Assembly (NCBI GenBank): GCA_011389865.1
Contig: JAABTL010000004.1
Location: 1 to 51,853 of the forward strand
From: Trueperaceae bacterium
Lineage (GTDB): Bacteria > Deinococcota > Deinococci > Deinococcales > Trueperaceae
Length of the DNA stretch: 51,853 bases
Direction of reading: 5' to 3'
The position numbers and the translations under genes were made by a program. Position 1 is the first letter of the stretch. Every line of letters begins with the position of its first letter. Below, piece after piece: positions 10,012-20,549 of this stretch. The notes under the pieces are model-generated. The model saw only the letters and a program-made list of their open reading frames with translations. It did not search any database and had not been told where the DNA came from.

Positions 10012-10533
10012 TCAGGGGCGCGGGGCGGGGGCGTGGGGGGCGGCTTCGTCGCTGGCGGAGGGCTCGGTATCCGCGCCGGAGAGCGCGGCGCGGACGCGCG
10101 CCAGGTCCTCTGCGGCGACCGGCGCCACCCCCTCTTCGGCGGCGGCGCGCCAACGGCGCACCAGCATGACCAGCCCGCCACCGGCGACCAGGACGGCCGC
10201 GACGGGCAGCAGCCACACGAGCAGGAGCACGCCGCGACGCGGCGGGGAGAGCAGGATCCAGTCACCGTAGCGGTCCTGGAAGAAGGCCAGGATCTCGGCG
10301 CGGGTGCGGCCCTCGTCGAGTTGCTCCTGGATGATCTGGCGCATCTCGCGGGCGATGGACGCGTTGGACTCGCCCACCGACTCCGCGACGCAGGTCGGGC
10401 AGCGCAACTCGTTGCCGATCTCGAAGACCCGCGGGTCGAGCATGATGTCCTGCGCGAGCGAGACGCCGAGCAGGAGAGCGGCGACGCCGGCGGCGATGGC
10501 GGCGAGGCGCAGGGCGCGGGGGAGGGATCTCAT
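10012..10533 (-). CDS. ccmH: Cytochrome c maturation protein CcmH
   Basis: Membrane thiol-oxidoreductase that keeps apocytochrome c CXXCH cysteines reduced before heme attachment. 173 residues: signal segment (residues 9-27), the family motif LRCPTC with Cys45 and Cys48, the helical bundle (REMRQIIQEQLDEGRTRAEI, FFQDRYGDWILLSPP) and a C-terminal membrane span followed by an Ala/Pro tail. Its ATG overlaps the ccmG stop (ATGA). Confidence 0.95.
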   Translation of the reverse strand: MRSLPRALRLAAIAAGVAALLLGVSLAQDIMLDPRVFEIGNELRCPTCVAESVGESNASIAREMRQIIQEQLDEGRTRAEILAFFQDRYGDWILLSPPRRGVLLLVWLLPVAAVLVAGGGLVMLVRRWRAAAEEGVAPVAAEDLARVRAALSGADTEPSASDEAAPHAPAPRP

Positions 10534-11065
10534 GGCAGCAGCGCCTCCACCCGTTCGGTGAGCACGGCCGTGTCGACGGGCCCGACGTGCTTGTAGGCGA
10601 GGGTGCCGTCGGCGCGCACGAAGAAGGTCTCGGGGACGCCGAAGAGGCCGTAGGCGATCGAGACGCGCGAGTCGTCGTCGATGACGTTGGGGAAGGTGAA
10701 GTCGAAGCGTTCGATGAAGGCGCGGCCGGCGGCGCGGGCGTCGCGCTCCTGGGTCTGGATGCCGATGAACAGCACCTCGTCGCCGTAGCGCCGCTGGGCG
10801 GCCTCGAGGTGCGGCGCCTCCGTGTAGCAGGGACCACACCAGGACGCCCAGAAGTTGATGACCAGCGGCCGGCCCGCGTGGTCGGCGAGGTCGAGGCGCG
10901 GCCCGAACGCGGCGAGGTAGCGCTCGTAGACCGGCAGGTCGAAGTTCGGCACCTGCCGGTTCAGCAGGTTGGACGGCACGTTCCGGTCGGGTGCGCCGCG
11001 CAGCAGGCCGAAGAGGAACAGGGCGGTCAGGCCGCCGACGATGGCGACGACGACGGCGACGCGCT

Positions 11066-11069
<4 letters not shown>
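10530..11069 (-). CDS. ccmG: Periplasmic thioredoxin-like CcmG/DsbE
   Basis: Membrane-tethered thioredoxin-fold reductant for cytochrome c maturation. 179 residues: N-terminal anchor (2-23), then FWASWCGPC with Cys78 and Cys81, and the cis-proline loop GVPETFF. Start GTG at 11069 overlaps the ccmF stop (GTGA). It would receive electrons from CcdA, encoded at the head of the operon, and pass them to CcmH. Confidence 0.95.
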
Positions 11070-13066
<1,997 letters not shown>

Positions 13067-13091
13067 GGCCGGCTCCCGAACGGGCGGGGCG

Positions 13092-13517
13092 TCACTTCAG
13101 CGACTCCCGCAGCAGCTCGAGGTCGATGTGTTCGCCCTCGGCGACGTACACCTCGGTGTGCTTGACCAGCACGTTGTCGGAGACGAAGGTGCCGTCGTCG
13201 AAGCGGCCCTCGACGACCACCCCGGTGCTCTCCTTGAAGAGCTCCGGAGGCGCGCCGCTGTGCCGCACCGGGTAGGCGACCAGCCCGTCGGTGACGAGGA
13301 AGGTCAGCTGCAGTTCGCGTTCGTCGAAGGCGATCGTGCCCGGCGTGACGATCCCGCCGAGACGGATCCGGCGGCCGTCGTACTGGGCGGGATCGGCGGC
13401 GTGCTCGTTGGGCAGGATGAAGTACACGAGTGAGGTCGACAGGGCCTGGAAGATCATGAAGCCCGCGACGGCCAGCACGCCGACGCCGGCGAGGCCGTAC
13501 AGCCATTTGCGGTTCAC
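13092..13517 (-). CDS. ccmE: Heme chaperone CcmE
   Basis: Carries heme covalently from CcmC to the CcmF/H ligase. 141 residues: one N-terminal span (about 6-24), an OB-fold, and the heme-binding histidine His120 in LVKHTEVY (family KHDExY). Start GTG 13517 overlaps the stop of the small ccmD gene (GTGA) and is preceded by a G-rich ribosome site. Confidence 0.94.
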   Translation of the reverse strand: MNRKWLYGLAGVGVLAVAGFMIFQALSTSLVYFILPNEHAADPAQYDGRRIRLGGIVTPGTIAFDERELQLTFLVTDGLVAYPVRHSGAPPELFKESTGVVVEGRFDDGTFVSDNVLVKHTEVYVAEGEHIDLELLRESLK

Positions 13518-13681
13518 GTTCCACCCCCCGCGGCCTGCCGCTCGATCACGCGGCGGGCGGCGTCGTCGGCGAGCAGCTTGCGGCGCCGCCAGCCGAGGTA
13601 CGTCAGGTAAGCGCCGTAGGCGAGCACCAGCTCGAGCCAGGCGATCGTCACCCAGGTCCATTGCGTCCAGCCATCAAACAC
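13514..13681 (-). CDS. ccmD: CcmD-like small membrane protein
   Basis: A 55-residue gene between ccmC and ccmE, easily missed because of its size. It begins VFDGWTQWTWVTIAWLELVL, a single transmembrane helix, and continues into a basic cytoplasmic segment (WRRRKLLADDAARRVIERQ), the layout of CcmD, which helps release heme-loaded CcmE from CcmABC. The GTG start overlaps the ccmC stop by 8 nt and has a perfect AAGGAGGT 5 nt upstream; its TGA overlaps the ccmE start. Position, size and topology make the call strong although the sequence is poorly conserved in this family. Confidence 0.85.
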   Translation of the reverse strand: MFDGWTQWTWVTIAWLELVLAYGAYLTYLGWRRRKLLADDAARRVIERQAAGGGT

Positions 13682-14417
13682 GGACGACCTCCTTGCCCAC
13701 GGGGGTTTGGCGCGTCGCGGCCAGCGAGCGCTCCTCTTCGAGCGCCGCCTCCACGTGGCCGAGGCGCGCCCGATCGATCATGAAGCCGAGGTAGATCAAC
13801 CCCGCCACGACGGTGTTGAACAGCAGCACCGCCAGCATCGTCGAGTCCATCGTCACGCCCGAGCCGTCCAGCGCGACGCTCTTCGCCGGGTGCAGGGTGC
13901 GGAACCACTCGGCGGCGAGGTAGTTGAACGGCAGGCTGGCGGCGGCCACGATCGCCACCACCGCCGACACGCGGCCGCGGCGCACGGGGTCGTCGATGAG
14001 GCCGCGCACGATGAAGTACCCGACCATCAGGGCCACCATGATCGCGGTCAGCGTGAGCTTGGCGTCCCACGTCCAGAAGGTGTTCAGCGTCGGCCGGGAG
14101 TAGGTCATGCCGCCGATGATCGTGAGGCTGGCGAAGAAGAGCCCCATCTCGCCCGACGCCACGGCGAGCACGTCGTCGCGCCGATTGCCGCGCCACAGGT
14201 AGAGCGCGCCGAACACGGCGGTGAGGCCGACCGCCACGAAGGCGATCCAGGCGACGGAGACGTGGGCGTACATGATGCGGATCAGGTCGCCTTGGGTGAC
14301 GTCGCGCGGGCTGAACACCAGCCCGAACGTGGCGGCGGCGAGGAACAGCAGCAGGGTGATCCCCAGGTAGATGCGCAGCCACGGTGGGCGGCGCAGCCGA
14401 GCGGCAGCGTCGATCAT
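13674..14417 (-). CDS. ccmC: Heme export/delivery protein CcmC
   Basis: Six-span membrane protein that loads heme onto CcmE. 247 residues, usual for the family. The WWD-type heme motif appears as FWTWDAKLT, with flanking His residues in YAHVSVAW and RTLHPAKS. ATG at 14417; GGAGGAG lies about 12 nt upstream. A 65-nt gap separates it from ccmB and contains a G/C-rich palindrome near 14435-14450 that could attenuate read-through. Confidence 0.94.
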   Translation of the reverse strand: MIDAAARLRRPPWLRIYLGITLLLFLAAATFGLVFSPRDVTQGDLIRIMYAHVSVAWIAFVAVGLTAVFGALYLWRGNRRDDVLAVASGEMGLFFASLTIIGGMTYSRPTLNTFWTWDAKLTLTAIMVALMVGYFIVRGLIDDPVRRGRVSAVVAIVAAASLPFNYLAAEWFRTLHPAKSVALDGSGVTMDSTMLAVLLFNTVVAGLIYLGFMIDRARLGHVEAALEEERSLAATRQTPVGKEVVRV

Positions 14418-14482
14418 CCTTCGGTCACTCCTCCGGGGCCCCCGGGCCCCTTGGCGTCGTCGAACCCCATGTACGGCGCACG

Positions 14483-15202
14483 TCAGGCCTCCACCACGAA
14501 GCGGAACAGCACCAGGCAGACGACGGCGTACACCAGGTCGAAACCCACGAGCAATCTTAGCCATGCCCAAGCCAGATCGAGGTCGCCCGATCCCACGAGC
14601 GCGTTGCTGGCACGCACGGCGGCCAGCAGGATCGGCACCACGACGGGGAACATCAGCACCGGCAGCAGCGACTCGCGCGCGCGCAGGTTGGCGGTCAGGC
14701 CGGCGTAGAAGACCGCGATCAGGGCGAAGCCGAGGGTTCCGGCGGCGATCACCCCGAGCAGCACCGTCACGACCAGCGCCGGCGCCGTCTCGCCGTCGCC
14801 GCCGGGGGCGGCGCCACCCCCGATGTCGGCGCCGTACAGGCCGCCGGCGAGCGGCAGCAGCACGAAGCCGAGCGCGGTCATCAAACCCCAGTTCGCCAGC
14901 AGCTTGCCGAGGTAGACCGCGGCGCGCGGCACGGGCCAGGCGAGCAGCGCCTCGAGCGCGCCGTCCTCGAGGTCGGCCTGCCAGCTCTGGGCGGCCGAGA
15001 TCACCCCGGCGAAGGCCAGCGCCACCCACAGGGCGCCCATCGCCCCCTCGCGCATCAGCAGCGGGTTCTCGCCGAAGGCGAAGGCCAGCACGCCCAGCGT
15101 CACGGCGGAGAAGAACACCGTCGCCACCGTGACGGCCTTGGAGCGCGACTCCTGCAGCAGGTCCTTGCGCGCGATCCACAGGACGGCGTGGAGGTCGTTC
15201 AT
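14483..15202 (-). CDS. ccmB: ABC transporter permease CcmB
   Basis: Integral membrane subunit of the CcmABCD complex. 239 residues with about six spans, starting MNDLHAVLWIARKDLLQESR and containing AAQSWQADLEDGALEALLAW, both typical of CcmB. ATG at 15202 overlaps the ccmA stop (ATGA). With CcmA it uses ATP hydrolysis to release holo-CcmE. Confidence 0.94.
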   Translation of the reverse strand: MNDLHAVLWIARKDLLQESRSKAVTVATVFFSAVTLGVLAFAFGENPLLMREGAMGALWVALAFAGVISAAQSWQADLEDGALEALLAWPVPRAAVYLGKLLANWGLMTALGFVLLPLAGGLYGADIGGGAAPGGDGETAPALVVTVLLGVIAAGTLGFALIAVFYAGLTANLRARESLLPVLMFPVVVPILLAAVRASNALVGSGDLDLAWAWLRLLVGFDLVYAVVCLVLFRFVVEA

Positions 15203-15858
15203 GCGTCGCCCTCCCCGTCCACGGGTGCGCTCGTGGTCGCGGTCACCGCCGTGGCGCGTGTCGGCCGCGCCATCACGCGCAGGTGGCCGCCCGCGATCTC
15301 GATGACCGCGTCGGCGGTGGCCAGTGACCGGGGGAGGTCGTGCGAGGCGACCAGCACCGTGCGGCCGTCGTCGCGGGCCGCGGCGATCAGGGCGTCGACG
15401 AGCTCCTGACCCTGCTCGTCGAGCGCTGCGTACGGCTCGTCGAGCAGCCAGACGGGCGCGTCGGCCAGCGTCAGGCGCGCCAGCGCCAGGCGCTTGCGCA
15501 TGCCGCTGGAGTAGGCGCGCACGAGGTGGTCCGCCGCCGCGATCAGGCCCACGCGTTCCAGGGCGCGGTCGACGGCCTCCGGGTCCTCGCCGCCGCCCCG
15601 CAGCGCCACGCCGAGGCGCAGGTTCTCGCGGCCGCTCAGGGCGCCGTACGCGCCGCCGTACACCGGCAGCGTCGCCACGTGCGTCCGCACGTCGTGGGCC
15701 TGGCGCACGACGTCGTGGCCCAGCACCCGAGCGTGGCCGCGCACCGGCCGCAGGCGCGTGGCGAGCAGCCGCAGCAGCGTCGTCTTGCCGGCCCCGTTGG
15801 GGCCGTGCAGGGCGACCACCCGACCGACCGCGACGTCGAGGTCGATGCCCGCGAGCAC
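15199..15858 (-). CDS. ccmA: ABC transporter ATP-binding protein CcmA (start problematic)
   Basis: ATPase of CcmABCD. Walker A GPNGAGKTT, signature YSSGMRKRLALARL (a variant of LSGGQ), Walker B VWLLDEP and the switch His in VASHDLP are clear. The first usable in-frame start is GTG 15858, but coding similarity continues upstream as VELRGLVHGYGGPP, which includes the aromatic A-loop tyrosine needed for ATP binding. Upstream codons back to the in-frame TGA at 16000-16002 contain no ATG, GTG or TTG. An ATG at 15997, 2 nt after the ccdA stop, is in a different frame; a 1-nt indel in the intervening 18-bp repeats would join them. The span given is the minimum. Confidence 0.85.
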   Translation of the reverse strand: MLAGIDLDVAVGRVVALHGPNGAGKTTLLRLLATRLRPVRGHARVLGHDVVRQAHDVRTHVATLPVYGGAYGALSGRENLRLGVALRGGGEDPEAVDRALERVGLIAAADHLVRAYSSGMRKRLALARLTLADAPVWLLDEPYAALDEQGQELVDALIAAARDDGRTVLVASHDLPRSLATADAVIEIAGGHLRVMARPTRATAVTATTSAPVDGEGDA

Positions 15859-15930
15859 CGGCGGTCCGCCGTAGCCGTGGACGAGGCCGCGGAGCTCGAC
15901 CGCGTTCGTCGCCGCGGGCGCGGGCGCGGT

Positions 15931-15982
15931 GACGGGCGCGCCCGCGCCGACCGGCGCGCCCGCGCCGACAGGCGCGCCCGCG
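15931..15982. repeat. 18-bp GC tandem repeat at the ccmA N-terminus
   Basis: Three near-identical units of 18 bp (15931-15948, 15949-15966, and a shortened third from 15967). In the ccmA frame the minus strand reads a repeated A-G-A-P-V-G pattern. Such a repeat is prone to slippage and to sequencing error, which bears on the missing ccmA start. Confidence 0.8.
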
Positions 15983-15999
15983 CGACGGCGCGGACATGG

Positions 16000-16704
16000 T
16001 CACAGCCGGCTCCACAGCCACTCGGGCGTCCAGCGGATCAGCACGGCGTTGAGGGCCGTGAAGGTGCCGGTCACCAGCATGACGCCGACGACCAAGAGCA
16101 GGGCACCCGCGCCGCGTTCGATCCACGGCAGCCACGGCCGCAGGCCCCTGCTCATGCGGGTGAAGGGTTCGATCGCCAGGGCGGCGAGCATGAAGGGGAC
16201 CGCGAGGCCCGCCGCGTACGCGGTCAGCAGCCCGACGCCGCTGGCCAGCGTGCCGCTCGCGCCGGCCGCCGCCAGGATCGAGCCGAGCACGGGTCCGATG
16301 CACGGGGTCCAGCCGAACGCGAAGGCCATGCCCAACAGCGTGGCGCCCCAGGGGCGCTGCGTGTCGGTCGCCGAGCCGACGTTGCGGCGCGTGTCGCGGT
16401 AGAGGAACGGGACCCTGATGACCCCCAGCATCACCAGGCCGAAGACGATGACGAGCACGCCGCCCACGATCGTCAGCAGCTCCTGCTGCGCGCGCAGGAC
16501 GCTGCCGAGGGCGCTGGCGGAGGCGCCCATGGCGATGAAGACGAGGGAGAAGCCGAGCACGAAGAGGCCGGCGTTGCGCAGCAGCAGGGGCCGGCTGGCG
16601 CCGCTGCCGCCGACGTACGCCAGGTAGGTGGGCACCAGGGGCAACACGCAGGGCGACAGGAACGACAGGATGCCGGCGAGGAAGGCGATGGGTGGGGTCG
16701 GCAT
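16000..16704 (-). CDS. ccdA: Thiol-disulfide transporter CcdA
   Basis: Six-span membrane protein that passes electrons from cytoplasmic thioredoxin to periplasmic CcmG. 234 residues; the two redox cysteines sit in SPCVLPL (Cys19) and GWTPCIGP (Cys135), in the expected symmetric positions. First gene of the ccm operon. ATG 16704 has no Shine-Dalgarno sequence; a CAAACT box lies 7 nt upstream, so the transcript may be leaderless. It diverges from the ABC-transporter operon across 109 bp. Confidence 0.93.
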   Translation of the reverse strand: MPTPPIAFLAGILSFLSPCVLPLVPTYLAYVGGSGASRPLLLRNAGLFVLGFSLVFIAMGASASALGSVLRAQQELLTIVGGVLVIVFGLVMLGVIRVPFLYRDTRRNVGSATDTQRPWGATLLGMAFAFGWTPCIGPVLGSILAAAGASGTLASGVGLLTAYAAGLAVPFMLAALAIEPFTRMSRGLRPWLPWIERGAGALLLVVGVMLVTGTFTALNAVLIRWTPEWLWSRL

Positions 16705-16734
16705 TCGGGACAGTTTGGCACGCGTCGATGAGTG

Positions 16735-16763
16735 TGGACGGGGCGGCGGTCCCGCGGTAGCAT
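16735..16763 (+). promoter_or_regulatory. Candidate promoter of the NitT/TauT-type operon
   Basis: TGGACG (16735-16740, one mismatch from TTGACG) and TAGCAT (16758-16763) are separated by 17 bp, about 50 nt before the binding-protein gene. Confidence 0.45.
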
Positions 16764-16813
16764 CCGCGCACCCCGAAGGCGGCCGCGGGCTGCCTCCCGA
16801 GCAGGAGGATCGC

Positions 16814-17839
16814 ATGCGCATTGTCCGTTCGCTCGTCCCCCTCGTGATCGCCCTGGCGCTGGCCGGTGTGGCGTCCGCGCAGAGCGCGGTCGAGCCGCTC
16901 TCGCCGCGCGAGACCGTGCGCGTCGCCTACGTGCCGATCAGCAAGTTCGCCACCCTCTACGTGGCGGCGGACCGCGGCCTGTTCGACGCCTACGGGCTCG
17001 ACATGGAGATCAACCGCGTGGCCTCCGGCACGGAGGCGATCGCCTTCCTCGAGCAGGGCCAGATCGACGTCGGCGGCATCGCCATCGTCGTCTCGGTGTG
17101 GAACGGCTGGGCGCAGGGCCTCGACCTGCGGGTCATCGCCCCCGGAGCCCTCGAGCCCTTCGAGGACAGCCCCACCAAGCTCATGCTGCGCACCGACCTG
17201 GCCGACGAGATCGGCGACATCGCCGACCTGCGCGGTCGCACCGTCGCGGTCGCCGGCGGGCCCGGCTCCGGGGGCGAGTACCTGGCGGCCAAGGCGCTCG
17301 AGCGCGGCGGCCTGACGATCTTCGACGTCAACCTGGTCAACGTCGCGAACCCCGACATCCCGCTGTCGTTCGAGTCGGGCGCGATCGACGCCGCCATCCT
17401 CGGCTCGCCCTTCGCCGAGCAGGCCGAGGCGAGCGGCGGCGCCGTGCCCTTCGCGGAGGACCTGGCCCCGGGCCTGATGACCGTCGCCTTCGTCGGCTCG
17501 GGACGGTTCGTGCAGGAGCGTCCCGAGGTCGCGCAGCGTTTCGCGCTGGCGCTGCTCGAGGCCTCTCGGCTCATGCAGGGCGATGATTTCCTGTCGCCAG
17601 CGAACCTCGATGCGTACCTGACGTACGTGCCGAACGCCACGGTCGAGAGTCTACGAGCTGACACACGGCTGATCTTCGACCCGGACCAGCAGATCCCCGT
17701 CGACGGCCTCGCCGACGTCGAGCGCACCCACCGCGAGAACGGCCGCACCGCCTACGAGACCCCGATCGACCTGGGCGCGGTCGTCGACCCCTCGTTCATG
17801 GACTGGGCGCTGGAGCAGCTGGGCGCGTACGGGGAGTGA
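16814..17839 (+). CDS. ABC transporter substrate-binding protein, NitT/TauT (NMT1/THI5-like) type
   Basis: Periplasmic binding protein of 341 residues. Signal peptide MRIVRSLVPLVIALALAG then VASAQS; no lipobox cysteine. The mature part has the SsuA/THI5 pattern: VRVAYVPISKFATLYVAADR, FDAYGLDMEI, GQIDVGGIA, LRGRTVAVAGGPGSGGEYLA. ATG 16814 is preceded by GCAGGAGG. Members bind nitrate, sulfonates, pyrimidine thiamin precursors or other small compounds; nothing here decides among them. Followed by its ATPase and permease. Confidence 0.87.
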   Translation: MRIVRSLVPLVIALALAGVASAQSAVEPLSPRETVRVAYVPISKFATLYVAADRGLFDAYGLDMEINRVASGTEAIAFLEQGQIDVGGIAIVVSVWNGWAQGLDLRVIAPGALEPFEDSPTKLMLRTDLADEIGDIADLRGRTVAVAGGPGSGGEYLAAKALERGGLTIFDVNLVNVANPDIPLSFESGAIDAAILGSPFAEQAEASGGAVPFAEDLAPGLMTVAFVGSGRFVQERPEVAQRFALALLEASRLMQGDDFLSPANLDAYLTYVPNATVESLRADTRLIFDPDQQIPVDGLADVERTHRENGRTAYETPIDLGAVVDPSFMDWALEQLGAYGE

Positions 17840-17944
17840 TCTCCGCGCGGTGACGCCTGGGGCGCCCGCAGCGGGCGGCGTCCGGCGCGCCGCAACGTGC
17901 CGCGCCCGCGGCGTGCCGCGCCCGCGCGGTACGCTCGCGCGAGC

Positions 17945-18727
17945 ATGAGCGCCAAGATCGTCGCCCGTTCCGCCGAGAAGCGCTTCCAGACCCGCGCGGG
18001 CTGGATGACCGCCCTCCGCGACTTCGATCTCGAGGTCGCGGAGGGCGAGTTCTTGTGCCTCGTCGGCCCGTCGGGCTGCGGCAAGTCGACCTTCCTGCGC
18101 ATCCTCGCCGGGCTCGACCACGCCACCGGCGGCGAGGTGCGCATCGACCCGGGTCCCGACCCGCGGCAGCCGCTGGCCAACGTCGTGTTCCAGGAGTACG
18201 CCGTGTTCCCCTGGAAGACGGTGCTGCACAACGTCGCGTTCGGCCTCGAGATGCGCGGCGTGGGCCGCAGGGAGCGTGAGGCGACCGCCCACCGTTGGAT
18301 CGACAAGGTGGCGCTCACGCGCTTCGTCGACTACTACCCGGCGCAGCTTTCCGGCGGCATGAAGCAGCGGGTGTCGATCGCCCGCGCGCTCGCCAACGAT
18401 CCCCAGGTCCTGCTGATGGACGAGCCGCTGGGCGCGCTCGACGCGCAGACCCGGGCGGTGCTGCAGGAGGAGCTGCTGCAGCTGTGGGAGGAGTCGCGCA
18501 AGACCGTGCTCTACGTGACCCACTCGATCGACGAGGCGGTCTTCCTGGGCGACCGGGTGGTCGTCATGACCGCCCACCCGGGGACGGTGAAGACCGTGAT
18601 CGACGTCGACCTGCCGCGCCCGCGCGACCTGTCGGTGATGGCCACGCCGGAGTTCGCCGCGCTGACGGGTGCGGTCTGGGACGCCCTGCGCGACGAGGTG
18701 CGGCGGGCGATGGCGGAGCAGGCATGA
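17945..18727 (+). CDS. ABC transporter ATP-binding protein, NitT/TauT type
   Basis: 260-residue cytoplasmic ATPase. Walker A GPSGCGKST, Q-loop VFQEYAVFPW, signature LSGGMKQR, Walker B VLLMDEP and switch His VTHSIDEAVFLGDR are all intact and closely match the nitrate/sulfonate/taurine subfamily (SsuB/TauB). The chosen ATG 17945 has TACGCT (17930-17935) just upstream and no Shine-Dalgarno sequence. The GC-rich 105-bp gap before it holds no other gene. Confidence 0.9.
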   Translation: MSAKIVARSAEKRFQTRAGWMTALRDFDLEVAEGEFLCLVGPSGCGKSTFLRILAGLDHATGGEVRIDPGPDPRQPLANVVFQEYAVFPWKTVLHNVAFGLEMRGVGRREREATAHRWIDKVALTRFVDYYPAQLSGGMKQRVSIARALANDPQVLLMDEPLGALDAQTRAVLQEELLQLWEESRKTVLYVTHSIDEAVFLGDRVVVMTAHPGTVKTVIDVDLPRPRDLSVMATPEFAALTGAVWDALRDEVRRAMAEQA

Positions 18728-19773
18728 TGCCGGGTTCGGCGCGCGGCGCCGGCGGCCCAGCCGCCACGGCGTGGGCGCTCCCGCTCGCGGTCCTGCTTGC
18801 CACGCTGGCGGCAGGCTTCGCCTTCGGCCTGTGGGCGACCGCCTGGTGGGCGCTGCTGGCGATCGGCTTCGTGTGCGTGGTGTTGCTGGCGCAGGAGCTG
18901 GAGTCACGGCTCGCGTTGCGCTGGCGCGGGCCGTTCCAGCGCGGCCTCGCGCTCGGCTTCCCGCTCTCGCTGCTGCTGATCTGGGAGCTGCTCGCGGGCG
19001 CCGGCATCCTCAATCCGCGCTGGTTCCCGCCGCCCAGCCAGATCGCCGTGGCGCTGTGGGAGCTGACGGTGACCTTCGACCGCTTCAACCGCAGCAGCCT
19101 CATCGGCCGGCCGTGGCTCGTCCCGCAGGTCGTCTCCGAGCAGGGTTGGGCCGGCGTCCAGGAGCTCGTGCGCGAGAGCCACGTGTGGGCGACGCTGTCA
19201 CGCGTGCTCGGTGGCTTCCTCATCGGCGCGCTCCCCGGCGTGCTCATCGGCATGGTCATGGGCCTCAACCGGACCGTGCGGATGATGCTCGACGCGACGA
19301 TGTCGGCGATCTACGTGCTCCCCAAGATCGCCATCTTCCCGATCCTCATGCTGGTGTTCCCGAACCCCTTCGGCGAGGGCCCGAAGATCGCGGTCGTGGC
19401 GATCAGCGCCTTCTTCCTGGTGGCGATCAGCACGATGGCCGGGGTGCAGGGGATCGACAAGGTGTACCTGGAGGCGGGGCGCAACTTCGGCGCGTCGCGC
19501 TGGCAGATGTTCCGCCACGTCATCCTGCCAGGCGCGCTGCCGATCGTGTTCTCGGGGTTGCGCCTGGCGCTGGGGACGGCGCTCATCGTCATCGTCGCGG
19601 TCGAGTTCGTGCGCGCCGACCGCGGCGTGGGCTTCCTCATCTACTACTACTGGCAGGTGTTGGTCACGCCGCGGATGTACGCCGCCCTGGTCGTGGTCAT
19701 GGCCCTCGGCGTCGGCCTGACCGCGCTGCTGCAGTGGGTCGAGCGGCGCGTCATGCCGTGGCGGCGGAACTGA
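18724..19773 (+). CDS. ABC transporter permease, NitT/TauT type
   Basis: 349-residue membrane permease, longer than the usual ~260. It has extra N-terminal spans (residues ~15-60) and then a BPD_transp_1 core with the EAA loop (YLEAGRNFGASRWQMFRHVI, LPGALPIVFSGLRLALG). Overlaps the ATPase stop by 4 nt (ATGA), with a second in-frame ATG at 18727. A 58-residue loop (about 115-150) between helices may face outside and contact the binding protein. Confidence 0.88.
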   Translation: MMPGSARGAGGPAATAWALPLAVLLATLAAGFAFGLWATAWWALLAIGFVCVVLLAQELESRLALRWRGPFQRGLALGFPLSLLLIWELLAGAGILNPRWFPPPSQIAVALWELTVTFDRFNRSSLIGRPWLVPQVVSEQGWAGVQELVRESHVWATLSRVLGGFLIGALPGVLIGMVMGLNRTVRMMLDATMSAIYVLPKIAIFPILMLVFPNPFGEGPKIAVVAISAFFLVAISTMAGVQGIDKVYLEAGRNFGASRWQMFRHVILPGALPIVFSGLRLALGTALIVIVAVEFVRADRGVGFLIYYYWQVLVTPRMYAALVVVMALGVGLTALLQWVERRVMPWRRN

Positions 19774-19792
19774 GCGCGGTGCCTCGCGGACA

Positions 19793-19837
19793 CGCAGCGG
19801 CGCCGGTCCCCTCGAGCGCGGGGCCGGCGCCGCTGCG
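19793..19837. terminator. Bidirectional terminator-like hairpin
   Basis: A 14-bp perfect stem (19793-19806 with 19824-19837), extended inward by four C-G pairs, lies between the convergent permease gene and the first paralogue gene. It can serve both strands. Confidence 0.7.
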
Positions 19838-19848
19838 AGCCACCCCGC

Positions 19849-20400
19849 TCAGTTGCCGAGGTAGACCAGCGTGCCGTTCGGGTCGGCGTTGACGACGGCG
19901 CGGTAGGCGACGCCGTCGGCGGTGAAGCCGAACGCCCGGTTGCTCGCCTCGAACGGGCCGATCTGCGCGCCGACGGCCTGGAGGTGCGCCATCAGCGTCG
20001 CCATCGCCTTCTGGTTGTGGGTCTCCTCGAGGACGAACGTGATGCCGCCGGGGTAGGCCCGGACGACCCCGAGACCGTCGATGGCCGCGGCGAGGTCGTA
20101 GTCGTCGAGGGCGTTCTTGGGCAGCGCATCCACGGAGAACGGCGGGACGTAGACGTCACCGATGTGGCTCGCCGCCTCGTTGGTCACCACGACCTGGAGG
20201 CCTTGGTCGACAACGAAGCGGATACCCAGCGCTTCGATGACCTCGTCCTCTCCGTCGCCGTTCTCCTCCTCGAACTCGAGGTCGGCCACGGCGGTGACGC
20301 GCATGTCGTGCGCGGCTGAGGCGAAGGAGAGCGACACCGCCAGCAGGCCGGTCAGGATGGTGAGCAGCCACCGTGCGTGCTTCTTGGGTGCGTGTTGCAT
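19849..20400 (-). CDS. Secreted protein of unknown function, paralogue 1
   Basis: 183 residues; family not recognised. Signal peptide MQHAPKKHARWLLTILTGLL with SFASAAHD near the cleavage site, then an acidic segment (ADLEFEEENGDGEDEVIEA), VVVTNEAASHIGDVYVP, ITFVLEETHNQKAMATLMAH and a conserved end RAFGFTADGVAYRAVVNADP. No cysteine in the mature part. AAGGAG lies 8 nt before ATG 20400. It is about 60% identical to the next gene, and the last 91 nt are identical between the two. Each copy has its own terminator and a shared upstream block. Confidence 0.75.
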   Translation of the reverse strand: MQHAPKKHARWLLTILTGLLAVSLSFASAAHDMRVTAVADLEFEEENGDGEDEVIEALGIRFVVDQGLQVVVTNEAASHIGDVYVPPFSVDALPKNALDDYDLAAAIDGLGVVRAYPGGITFVLEETHNQKAMATLMAHLQAVGAQIGPFEASNRAFGFTADGVAYRAVVNADPNGTLVYLGN

Positions 20401-20491
20401 GCTGTGACTCCTTGTTCTGGGTGCCGTGCCATGGGGGAACGCGGCAGTGGGAAGCTGATCGTTGGGCTCAGGCATCGTGCAGCGCGTAGCG

Positions 20492-20549
20492 GGGCTACCA
20501 CCTCCTCGGGCGCCAGTGTGGGACACCGTGCGTGATGTGACCGTGAGGT
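20492..20549 (-). promoter_or_regulatory. Conserved upstream block, copy 1
   Basis: Starts with gggctaccacctcctc and continues with cagtgtggg and ccgtgag on the plus strand; about 80% identical to the block at 21340-21397. In both cases the near edge is 92 nt from the start codon, so it probably contains the shared promoter or leader signal. No textbook -35/-10 pair is evident. Confidence 0.5.
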
